Origin: Pseudomonadota bacterium
GTDB lineage: Bacteria; Myxococcota_A; Polyangia; Haliangiales; Haliangiaceae
Direction of reading: 5' to 3'
DNA: 57,333 bases
NCBI GenBank assembly: GCA_022360315.1
Contig: JAKSDA010000396.1
Span: 1 to 57,333, forward strand
Positions 50,899-57,333 of this stretch are shown here, in pieces. The translations under genes were made by a program, and so were the position numbers. Numbering within the stretch: the first letter of the stretch is position 1; each line of letters begins with the position of its first letter. The notes under the pieces are model-generated. The model ran no database searches. It saw nothing but the letters and a program-made list of their open reading frames with translations, and was not told the DNA's origin.

Positions 50899-51465
50899 AT
50901 GGCTTTCGAACTCCTTACAGGCACAGCGGGGCGAACGCCCCGTGCATGGCCAGACATAGCCGGTTCTGCGGTCGGTTTTGCATGCGCTGTTCACTGCCTC
51001 GCCCCGGCTCTGGTACCAGGGCTACTGGCCGTACCGGGTGTGGGCGTGTTGCTCACCGAGCAAACGGAGTGGTGGCTCATCGGTACCGCGCTCATCATCG
51101 CGTGCGCGTGCGCGTGGCTGGGGTTCCGGCGGCACAAGAACCTCGTTGTCGTGGCGAGTTTCTTCGCATCCGCGACCGCTATGGTCGTTTCCCGCTGCAT
51201 GGAGAGCATTGGTCCACACCGACTGGGCACTCTGCTTGCGGTCGTCGGGGCAGTTGGACTGCTGACGGCGCACATCTTAAACCTCCGGCTGTCGCACCCT
51301 AGCAGCGTGCGGGAAAAATCCCGAACACCGCTCCCATTGTTGGGCAAAGTCCTCCGGCGGAGTCCCGCCGGGCGCCCCATGTGCCCGAAATCGGCTGATC
51401 GCTGCTCTCGGCCGGGGCACACAGATTCGGGAAAACGATTTTTCCCGAATGCTGCTAGCAGGTAG
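50899..51465 (+). CDS. MerC-domain membrane protein
   Basis: 188 residues from ATG 50899; the frame is open upstream without a plausible start context. The hallmark CAVHCLAPALVPGLLAVPG (CxxHC-type) opens the first helix pair; four membrane segments follow (WWLIGTALIIACACAWLG, VVVASFFASATAMVVS, LGTLLAVVGAVGLLTAHIL). MerC-like proteins move mercury or other thiophilic metals. Residues after about 140 (SVREKSRTPLPLLGK .. FFPNAASR) extend beyond the normal end and cover an inverted repeat, so the C-terminus may be unreal. Confidence 0.8.
   Translation: MAFELLTGTAGRTPRAWPDIAGSAVGFACAVHCLAPALVPGLLAVPGVGVLLTEQTEWWLIGTALIIACACAWLGFRRHKNLVVVASFFASATAMVVSRCMESIGPHRLGTLLAVVGAVGLLTAHILNLRLSHPSSVREKSRTPLPLLGKVLRRSPAGRPMCPKSADRCSRPGHTDSGKRFFPNAASR
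51425..51450. repeat. Perfect 11-bp inverted repeat in the 3-prime end of the MerC gene
   Basis: ATTCGGGAAAA at 51425-51435 and TTTTCCCGAAT at 51440-51450 are exact complements around CGAT. A smaller relative, CGGGA-AAAA-TCCCG, is at 51310-51323. The strong stem with internal Ts may stop transcription or protect the transcript end. Confidence 0.55.
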
Positions 51466-51828
51466 ATCAGGTCGTAGGAGTCACAGGCTCGCGGTCATGG
51501 GCTACCCAACGGCTTGTCCCATGGGCTATTCAACGGCCTTGCCAACAGAATTATCGGTGGCAATCCCACGGGACTGAGCAGCGAATTCGCAATGTCATGG
51601 GACAACGCCATCGATGTTTCAGGCAATCACCCCAGTTCGTGGAACTGCGTCGATCTCGGTGAACATTCTACTCCGATGGAGTCCCGACCTCGTCGCTGGC
51701 GTCATCGACGATCCAACGGCACCCGAATACTACCCGCTGAAGCATCCCAACCGCATTGTCACGGCATTGAACGAAGTGGCAAACCTGAATCGTGGCACCC
51801 GCTCGAGAGAAGCGATAGAGTCTCCATT
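51466..51828. other. Gap upstream of the heparinase-like gene
   Basis: 363 bp. A frame from about 51614 ends at TGA 51832, overlapping the heparinase GTG (GTGA), which would allow coupling; its product (DDPTAPEYYPLKHPNRIVTALNE) is not recognised. A 24-bp near-exact tandem repeat lies at 51496-51543. No other gene is supportable. Confidence 0.45.
51496..51543. repeat. 24-bp tandem repeat
   Basis: Two adjacent copies starting CATGGGCTA (51496-51519 and 51520-51543) differ at five positions. Confidence 0.75.
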
Positions 51829-54126
51829 GTGATCCGCGCGCGACTTGTTGTTTTGGCTACTGGCCTCCTTTTCAGCGCTTCGGTGGGCTGTGCCGACGAT
51901 GACTCCTCTCGGTTCGGCGAGCATCCGACGCTCATGGTGACAGCGGCGCATAAGGACCCGATTCTGTCCCGGGTGGATCGCGAGCCCTACGCCACACTGA
52001 TCGCCCGCATCCGCGATCGCGCGGCACGCGATTACCAGGAGGAGTCCGATGCCGAGGTATGGGATCACCTGGCTCACGGCCACAACGGCTTGACTGCCGA
52101 GGCCAACGCCTTCCTCGCCTGGCTCTACGACGACGCGGCCGCCGCCGCCAAGGCACGCGACTTCTTCTCCCGTCTGCCCACCGACTTTTACACCAACGAC
52201 ACCATCGACGTGAACATCCGGATGCCGGCAGTGCTGATCGGGTACACCAATGCCTGGGATCTGCTCGCCGGTACCGACTTCTTTCCCGAGGACGAAGCCG
52301 TTGCCGCCGCCGACAAGATCACCGAGATCAACCAGCAGTTCTACGAGCGCTTCATCGACGACAACTTCCATCGGGCCATTGCCCTAGTGGTCACTCAGAA
52401 CAACCACTCCATCCGCACCGCCAGCGCCATGGGCTACCCTGCTCTGGCGTTTCGCGACCACCCCGACTCCGACACCTGGCTCAACTGGGCCGCCGGTGAG
52501 CTCGAATACCTGTGGGGGCCGAACGGACACTACGTGCAGGCCGACGGCGGGGTGAGCGAGGGTCCCTTCTACTACGGCTTTGCCTTTGCCCCGGCAGTCG
52601 CGTTTTACATCGCACATGAAAACGCCATGGCAGCGGACCACGTGTATAGCCGTACCTGTATCAGCCGCAACGACGACGACCCGTGGCTCGATCATGGCTG
52701 CATCGAGGGCGAGCCCTTCACCTTTACCAATCGCCTGCGCGACCCGTTCTTTCACGCCACCGCCGACTGGGCGCTCTCGTTGCGACTGCCGACTGGCTAC
52801 CGGCCGCCTCTGGCCGACGCCGCTCTGCGACCGAGCAACGGACAGGCGGTGCTCACCGGCTTCGGCGCCCCGGGTTACTTTCGTTGGGATTGGGAGAACC
52901 ACGACATCCCCATGGAAACCTCAAAGTGGTTCGAGCTCACGATCCACCACCTGGCCTACCTCGACGACCGCGTCGCCGCTGTCGAGCCGCCCTTTACCAC
53001 GCGCTTTTTACCCGACGCCGGCAACGCGGTCTTTCGCAGTGACTGGAGCCGCGACGCGCTGTGGATGCTGCTGGTCGCCGAGGCCGGCTCGGTGCGCAAG
53101 ACCATTCACGATCACGTCGACGGCACCTCGTTCACCCTGGCCGCCTACGGCGAGTACTTGCTGATCGACACCGGCTACCACAAGCCCGACCAGCTGATGA
53201 ACGCGCGCACAGCCGACGCACCGTCGCACAACGTGATCCTGATCGATGGCAAGGGTGCCCCGAGAAAGGGACTACTCACCAATTTCGGCGACACCGACGC
53301 GTTTTTGCGCAACACCCACGACAGCGATGTCTTCGACTACGCCGAGGCCTGGCAAACCTACGAGGGCACCGAGATCCAGCGTTCGGTGCTCTTTGCGCGC
53401 GGGCGCTACGGCGTGGTTGCGGACAGGCTGAGCTCGACCATGACCGCCGCACGCGAGCATCGCTGGCGTCTCCACGGCAATGCCGGCCACGACGCTGGCG
53501 GCAGCTTCCGAATCGAGGTCGTCGGCGGGGTGTGGGAGCAATCCGCGGCCGGCGTCGAGCAGTACCTGGCCTCCACCGCCCCTGGCCTTCGCTTCGAGCG
53601 ACCGCCATTCGTCGATCTCCGGGCACCACATGTGCACCAGTTCGACGAGAAGGGCACCCACGGCAATCACGAGGTGCTCGACGGCATTGTCGAGGCAGTG
53701 GCGCCAGGCTTCCTCGCGGTGCTCGCCGCCTATCGCACCGACGCCAATGACGGCGATCCCGACGGACCGCTCGCAGTGACCGCGGTGTCCGCAGCCCCCG
53801 ACCAGGCTGCGTGGTCGGTGACCACCAGCGCCGGAACCGATCTGATCCTGCTCCGCGAACCCGGCGCCAGCGGAGACATCACCCTGGGTGACGGCCGCGT
53901 GATCTCGACCGATGCCGAACTGCTGGCGCTCGGTCTTGACGACGGCGCAGTGCTGATCGCACGAGGCACCGAGGTGCGCATCGATGGCACTGCGATCGCC
54001 ACTGTCGATGCCGCCGCCGGCGTGGCCACGGCTACGGCAGACCCGAGCTCTCTACGAGCGCCAAAATGGCCCCGCCAACCCCGTAGCTCAGGTCGTCCTG
54101 CAGTGGAACCCGGGCGTACTGACTGA
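51829..54126 (+). CDS. Heparinase II/III-like polysaccharide lyase, lipoprotein
   Basis: 765 residues from GTG 51829. The start is chosen because the signal peptide LVVLATGLLFSASVGC with lipobox SVGC follows at once; an ATG 105 codons upstream gives a non-signal N-terminus. The first half is an alpha/alpha toroid (DRAARDYQEESDAEVWDHLAHGHNGLTAEANAFLAWLYDD .. NNHSIRTASAMGYPALAF). The second half is a heparinase II/III-type beta-sandwich (DAGNAVFRSDWSRDALWMLLVAEAGSVRKTIHDHVDGTSFTLAAYGEYLLIDTGY). Such lyases cut uronic-acid glycans by beta-elimination. The last about 32 residues overlap the 3-prime end of the convergent hydrolase gene and look like read-through beyond the original stop. Confidence 0.88.
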   Translation: MIRARLVVLATGLLFSASVGCADDDSSRFGEHPTLMVTAAHKDPILSRVDREPYATLIARIRDRAARDYQEESDAEVWDHLAHGHNGLTAEANAFLAWLYDDAAAAAKARDFFSRLPTDFYTNDTIDVNIRMPAVLIGYTNAWDLLAGTDFFPEDEAVAAADKITEINQQFYERFIDDNFHRAIALVVTQNNHSIRTASAMGYPALAFRDHPDSDTWLNWAAGELEYLWGPNGHYVQADGGVSEGPFYYGFAFAPAVAFYIAHENAMAADHVYSRTCISRNDDDPWLDHGCIEGEPFTFTNRLRDPFFHATADWALSLRLPTGYRPPLADAALRPSNGQAVLTGFGAPGYFRWDWENHDIPMETSKWFELTIHHLAYLDDRVAAVEPPFTTRFLPDAGNAVFRSDWSRDALWMLLVAEAGSVRKTIHDHVDGTSFTLAAYGEYLLIDTGYHKPDQLMNARTADAPSHNVILIDGKGAPRKGLLTNFGDTDAFLRNTHDSDVFDYAEAWQTYEGTEIQRSVLFARGRYGVVADRLSSTMTAAREHRWRLHGNAGHDAGGSFRIEVVGGVWEQSAAGVEQYLASTAPGLRFERPPFVDLRAPHVHQFDEKGTHGNHEVLDGIVEAVAPGFLAVLAAYRTDANDGDPDGPLAVTAVSAAPDQAAWSVTTSAGTDLILLREPGASGDITLGDGRVISTDAELLALGLDDGAVLIARGTEVRIDGTAIATVDAAAGVATATADPSSLRAPKWPRQPRSSGRPAVEPGRTD

Positions 54127-55213
54127 ACGTGCCGACGCCGGTGGGGCTCGAGATCCCGGTGACCAGGGGTCGGTTCTGCAGGTCGCGCACGATCGCCGAC
54201 TCGACCGCGGCCACCGCGTTTTCAACTGGTCCGAGCACCTCGGTCGATGCCAGTCCGTAGCGATAGGCCCGGGCCATGCCGTAGGCGAGCAGTGCGGTGG
54301 CGCTGATCTCGAGGTAGGTGTCGCCGGGGCGATTCATGACGGTCCACCAGGCACCAGTGCTGTCCTGCGTCTCCAGCACCCCGCGGATCTGGCTCTGCAA
54401 GATCTGCTGCGCGCGCTGGTCGGACTGGTAGCGCAAAAGACGCGCGCGCAGATAGTCGGCTGTCGCCACAGTGACCCACGAATTGCCGCGGCCCCAGTAG
54501 ATGTCGGTGTCGTGATTGACCGGCCAGTCGTGCGCATGCACGAAAAGGCCGCTCGAACTCTGCAACAGATCGGCAAAGATCGCGAGCTGGTCGCCCATCT
54601 CGTCGAGTGCGCCGTTGTCGTTGTCGAATTCGCCCCATCGGGTCAGCACCATGCCAAACATGAAGAGACTGTCGATCCACAGGGTGCGCAAGTCGAACGA
54701 GCCCAGGTGGCTGATCCCGCCCTCGTCGGTGCGCAGAGCGTCTACGGCGAGGTAGCGCAGAACCTCGCGCGCAACCTCGCCGTAGACCTCGTCGCCCAGC
54801 TCGGCGTGGAGTGCAATAGCCGCCAGCGCGGGCGGACAACTGTCGCTCCAGAAGATGCTGTAGCTCTCGGCGATGTGGTGATCGATCCACGCCTTGTAAT
54901 AGTCGCGGATGCGAACGTCATCGGTTATCCGGTACAGCTCGGTCATGGCGTACATGAGCACGCCCTCTTCCCAGTTCCACTCCTGCTCGAAGGCCGGATG
55001 CTCCTCGATGAAACGGAGCGCCAGCTCGGTCGCGAGCGCGACCCGGGCCGAGGCCGGATGCCGCTTGCCAGCGTAACAAGCGGCATCGGGCACCTGCCGG
55101 GGATCGCAGGCGTCGAAGAATGCGAAGTCCGGCCGCTCGCTCGAGCAAGCGGCGTGGGACGCGAGCATCAGCGCTAGCGCAATTGCGAGTACGCAGTGGC
55201 CAAGCGACGACAT
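54032..55213 (-). CDS. GH88/GH105-type unsaturated uronyl hydrolase, exported
   Basis: 393 residues. Signal peptide ends ASHAACSS (lipobox imperfect, His at -3, so it may be secreted or lipidated). The core has FLEEHPAFEQEWNWEEGVLMYAM-type helices and the family-diagnostic DIYWGRGNSWVTVATADYLRARL; Asp residues in DSLFMFGM and TDEGGIS are candidate catalytic residues. Enzymes of this kind hydrolyse the unsaturated uronic acid left by lyases. The gene overlaps the lyase gene by 95 bp in convergent orientation. It lies 67 bp downstream of the EGF-like pair. Confidence 0.85.
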   Translation of the reverse strand: MSSLGHCVLAIALALMLASHAACSSERPDFAFFDACDPRQVPDAACYAGKRHPASARVALATELALRFIEEHPAFEQEWNWEEGVLMYAMTELYRITDDVRIRDYYKAWIDHHIAESYSIFWSDSCPPALAAIALHAELGDEVYGEVAREVLRYLAVDALRTDEGGISHLGSFDLRTLWIDSLFMFGMVLTRWGEFDNDNGALDEMGDQLAIFADLLQSSSGLFVHAHDWPVNHDTDIYWGRGNSWVTVATADYLRARLLRYQSDQRAQQILQSQIRGVLETQDSTGAWWTVMNRPGDTYLEISATALLAYGMARAYRYGLASTEVLGPVENAVAAVESAIVRDLQNRPLVTGISSPTGVGTFSQYARVPLQDDLSYGVGGAILALVESSGLP

Positions 55214-55280
55214 CAGCTGGCTATCTTACTACGTTCGGTCAGCCCGACCAGCTCGATCGACTGCAGCTGGCCCGGCCAGG

Positions 55281-56051
55281 CTATCCTTCGGCGACCGGCT
55301 GCGAGCAATCTGGCCCACCCCAGCCGGGATCGCATTCGCAGTAGCGGAATGAACACGAGGAGCATCCGACCCGCTTGCAGGTACCGTGGCCGCTACAGTA
55401 GTTGAGGCAACCCGGGATAGAGCAGTCTTCGCCCCACCACGCAGGCTGATCATCTACCACCTTGTTGGGGCTACAGGTGCAGGTGCCCGTGGCCAGATCG
55501 CAGTGGCCCTTGCCGCTGCACATGCCTGGACACGCAGTCCACTCGGTCGCCGAGCAGTCGTCACCCCAATAGCCCGAATCGCATTGGCACTGGCCAGTTT
55601 CCGTGTCGCAATAGCCGTTGCCCGAGCAGTCGTTTTTGCACGATCCCGCGGTGAAGAAACAGTCAGGGCCGTAATAACCCGGGTAGCAACTGCAGCGGGG
55701 CTCGCCCTGGGGACCCCTGGTGCATTCGCCGTGGCCATTACACGAGCCGACACAGTTTTGGCTAAAGCACGGGCAGCCGGTTTTTATGGCCGGCGGCGGA
55801 CCGGCGTCAACTGGCTGTCCCGCATCTGGCTCGGAACCGACATCGGGTGTCTCGCCGCCCTCCGGCGGGTCGCCACCTCCGGCGTCTGTGCCGGGAGCAA
55901 TGGCCACATTGCGCTTGGACTCTCCATCGAATAGACATCCGGCCAGCGCGGTCGAGGTACCGATCAATACGACCAGCACGGCCGAGTGAGCCAGCCAGCT
56001 TCGCAACCAGTCTGGCAAATAAATCGCATTTGTTGGTTTTCGGTATTTCAC
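55281..56051 (-). CDS. EGF-like-repeat lipoprotein, copy 1
   Basis: 256 residues from GTG 56051, chosen because the same GTG AAA and GGAGATC ribosome site occurs in copy 2 and an upstream ATG frame has no match there. Signal WLAHSAVLVVLIGTSTALAGC with lipobox LAGC. A Pro/Gly/Asp linker is followed by tenascin-like EGF repeats: CNGHGECTRGPQGEPRCSCYPGYYGPDC, CSGNGYCDTETGQCQCDSGYWGDDC, CSGKGHCDLATGTCTCSPN and CSGHGTCKRVGCSSC..YCECDPGWGGPDC. Likely displayed at the cell surface. It is a tandem duplicate of the next gene. Confidence 0.9.
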   Translation of the reverse strand: MKYRKPTNAIYLPDWLRSWLAHSAVLVVLIGTSTALAGCLFDGESKRNVAIAPGTDAGGGDPPEGGETPDVGSEPDAGQPVDAGPPPAIKTGCPCFSQNCVGSCNGHGECTRGPQGEPRCSCYPGYYGPDCFFTAGSCKNDCSGNGYCDTETGQCQCDSGYWGDDCSATEWTACPGMCSGKGHCDLATGTCTCSPNKVVDDQPAWWGEDCSIPGCLNYCSGHGTCKRVGCSSCSFRYCECDPGWGGPDCSQPVAEG

Positions 56052-56154
56052 AGCAATGATCTCCAGTCTATAGCGTCGATATCTCATCGATAACAATCAT
56101 CGTATTTCCGGCCCAATTTTTTGATCGGCGCATTCCAGGCGCCTCGGCACGCCG

Positions 56155-56913
56155 CTATTCTTGGGCGACAGGCTGCGAGCAATCTGGACCGCCCCAGCCA
56201 GGGTCGCATTCGCAGTAGTGGAATGGACACGAGGCGCAATCGAGTCGTGTGCAGGTACCGTGTCCGCTACAGTAGTTGAGGCAGCCGGGGATGGAGCAGT
56301 CTTCTCCCCACCACGACGGCTGACCCATCACTGTGTTAGGGCTACAGGTGCAGGTGCCCGTGGCCAGATCGCAGTGGCCATAGCCGCTGCACATGCCTGG
56401 ACACGCAGTCCACTCGGTCGCCGAGCAGTCGTCACCCCAATAGCCCGGATCGCATTGGCACTGGCCAGTTTCCGTGTCGCAATAGCCGTTGCCCGAGCAG
56501 TCGTTCTTGCACGATCCCGCGGCAAAGAAGCAGTCAGGGCCATAATAGCCCTCGTAGCAACGACAGGCAGTATCGTCCTCGGTACGCCTCATGCATTCGC
56601 CGTGGCCATTACACGAGCCGATGCACAAGCTGCCAAAGCACGGGCAGCCGGTATCTATGTCCGGCGGCGGACCGGGGTCAACTGGCTCTTCCGGGGAACT
56701 GGCATCGGGCGTCTCGCCGCCCTCTGGCGCGTCGCCATCTCCGGCATCTGTGCCGGTAGCAATGGCTGAATTGTGCCCGGGTTTTTCGTCGAATAGACAT
56801 CCGGCCAGCGCGGTCGAGGTACCGAGCAGGACGATCAGCACGGCTGAGTGAAGCAGCCAGCTTCGCAACCAGACTGTAAGGCATATCGCACTTGTTGGTT
56901 TCCAGCATTTCAC
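56155..56913 (-). CDS. EGF-like-repeat lipoprotein, copy 2
   Basis: 252 residues from GTG 56913. Signal WLLHSAVLIVLLGTSTALAGC and the same four EGF repeats as copy 1, with CNGHGECMRRTEDDTACRCYEGYYGPDC, CSGNGYCDTETGQCQCDPGYWGDDC, CSGYGHCDLATGTCTCSPN and CSGHGTCTRLDCASC. The linkers differ more (ATGTDAGDGDAPEGGETPDASS) than the repeats. Similarity to copy 1 continues for about 100 bp upstream, so promoter and gene were duplicated together. Confidence 0.9.
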   Translation of the reverse strand: MKCWKPTSAICLTVWLRSWLLHSAVLIVLLGTSTALAGCLFDEKPGHNSAIATGTDAGDGDAPEGGETPDASSPEEPVDPGPPPDIDTGCPCFGSLCIGSCNGHGECMRRTEDDTACRCYEGYYGPDCFFAAGSCKNDCSGNGYCDTETGQCQCDPGYWGDDCSATEWTACPGMCSGYGHCDLATGTCTCSPNTVMGQPSWWGEDCSIPGCLNYCSGHGTCTRLDCASCPFHYCECDPGWGGPDCSQPVAQE

Positions 56914-57333
56914 AGTAATGATCTCCAATCTACAGCGTCAACATCATATCGAGAGTAATTACCAAATTTCCGGCCAGAATTTGCGATCGACGGTTTCCAG
57001 GCGCTTCGGCACGCGGTGACTTTTTGCAGCAACAGATCCAGCGCCTTGGCGCTGTCGATCCCGGCGTGTCGAGGGCAAGGCGCCGAGGAGGAAGCATGGT
57101 AGGCCGACGAGACCGACGAGGAACGCACTCAGCGGCGTGCTGGCCGCGCATACTGGATACTTACTTGCGGGGAGGTACTTGGTTGCTGATCCACGCAAAC
57201 GCAGTATAGGCCAGCGTCGCCCGAGCGTCTATTGCAGTCCATTACACCGAACTCTGCGCCAACCACAGAGCGTCCATTGCAGTCCATTACACCGAACTCT
57301 GCGCCAACCACAGAGCGTCTATTGCAGTCCATT
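56914..57333. other. Right-end region without a supported gene
   Basis: 420 bp. It includes the upstream part of the EGF duplication (56930-57020 resembles 56060-56160) and the 45-bp tandem repeat. A minus-strand frame through that repeat (MDCNRRSVVGAEFGV repeated) is open to the edge of the window but has no other support. Confidence 0.5.
57221..57333. repeat. 45-bp tandem repeat at the window edge
   Basis: Units start at 57221, 57266 and 57311 (partial) with one substitution seen. The period of 45 is a multiple of three, so a minus-strand frame repeats MDCNRRSVVGAEFGV every 15 residues. It continues past the end of the window. Confidence 0.9.

Noticed and set aside
51514..51828. Upstream ATG extension of the heparinase-like protein
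   Set aside because: Adds 105 residues before the signal peptide with no known domain; GTG 51829 fits an exported protein.
56930..57151. Short minus-strand frames upstream of the second EGF gene
   Set aside because: They overlap the duplicated promoter region and differ between the two copies, so they are unlikely to be genes.

Overview
The window is GC-rich chromosomal DNA that most resembles a myxobacterium (Myxococcota, probably on the Nannocystineae/Haliangium side). The evidence is the density of Hanks-type Ser/Thr kinases, including one with the HRDVS catalytic loop common in this group. Cysteine-rich DUF4215 and EGF-type lipoproteins, a TIGR02996 domain, an AAA ATPase fused to a PD-(D/E)XK-like domain, and many TPR and lipobox proteins point the same way. 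The species call is inference. No rRNA, tRNA, CRISPR array or complete insertion sequence was seen.

Layout. 0-0.6 kb: remnant of a transposon-associated zinc-ribbon gene behind a strong hairpin. 0.6-6 kb: LpoA/LivK-like lipoprotein, TPR-zincin metalloprotease, and an SDR/amine-oxidase pair. 6.2-17.2 kb: an envelope/signalling block holding two membrane Ser/Thr kinases (one with an altered catalytic loop and PEGA domains), TPR and transmembrane proteins, a glycine-rich lipoprotein, an ExbD-like lipoprotein, a protein built of three tandem modules, and a DUF4215 lipoprotein. 17.2-25.2 kb: AAA/PD-(D/E)XK-like protein, TPR protein, bamD, lipoprotein, mnmG, a decayed P-loop kinase-like gene and a VWA protein. 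25.3-36.8 kb: housekeeping core with an accC-type biotin carboxylase, pyrG, rpoN, hpf, and the phosphorelay operon ptsN-hprK-rapZ-HPr-ptsI plus a small membrane protein. 36.8-40 kb: C39-like protease, histidine phosphatase, APH-like phosphotransferase and an S4 RNA-binding protein. 40-44.4 kb: a phosphonate/phosphite-type ABC importer with two tandem binding lipoproteins (phnD-phnD-phnC-phnE). 44.5-50.2 kb: FHA-TIGR02996-pseudokinase, rnhB, YkuD L,D-transpeptidase and a cytosolic Ser/Thr kinase. 50.2-51.5 kb: a divergent His-rich protein/MerC pair, probably metal-related. 51.8-57.3 kb: a heparinase II/III-like lyase convergent with a GH88/GH105-type unsaturated uronyl hydrolase, a tandemly duplicated EGF-like lipoprotein pair, and a 45-bp tandem repeat running off the window.

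How the parts fit. EI, HPr and PtsN with HprK and RapZ form a regulatory phosphotransfer chain with no sugar permease in the window, next to rpoN and hpf as in many proteobacteria. The kds/lpt genes often found between pyrG and rpoN are missing. The lyase and uronyl hydrolase are a plausible two-step polyuronide or glycosaminoglycan degradation module at the cell surface. The most novel-looking items are the FHA-TIGR02996-pseudokinase, the kinase with an HHDLEPGN loop, the three-module protein coupled to a DUF4215 lipoprotein, and several unexplained short-period repeats and inverted repeats.
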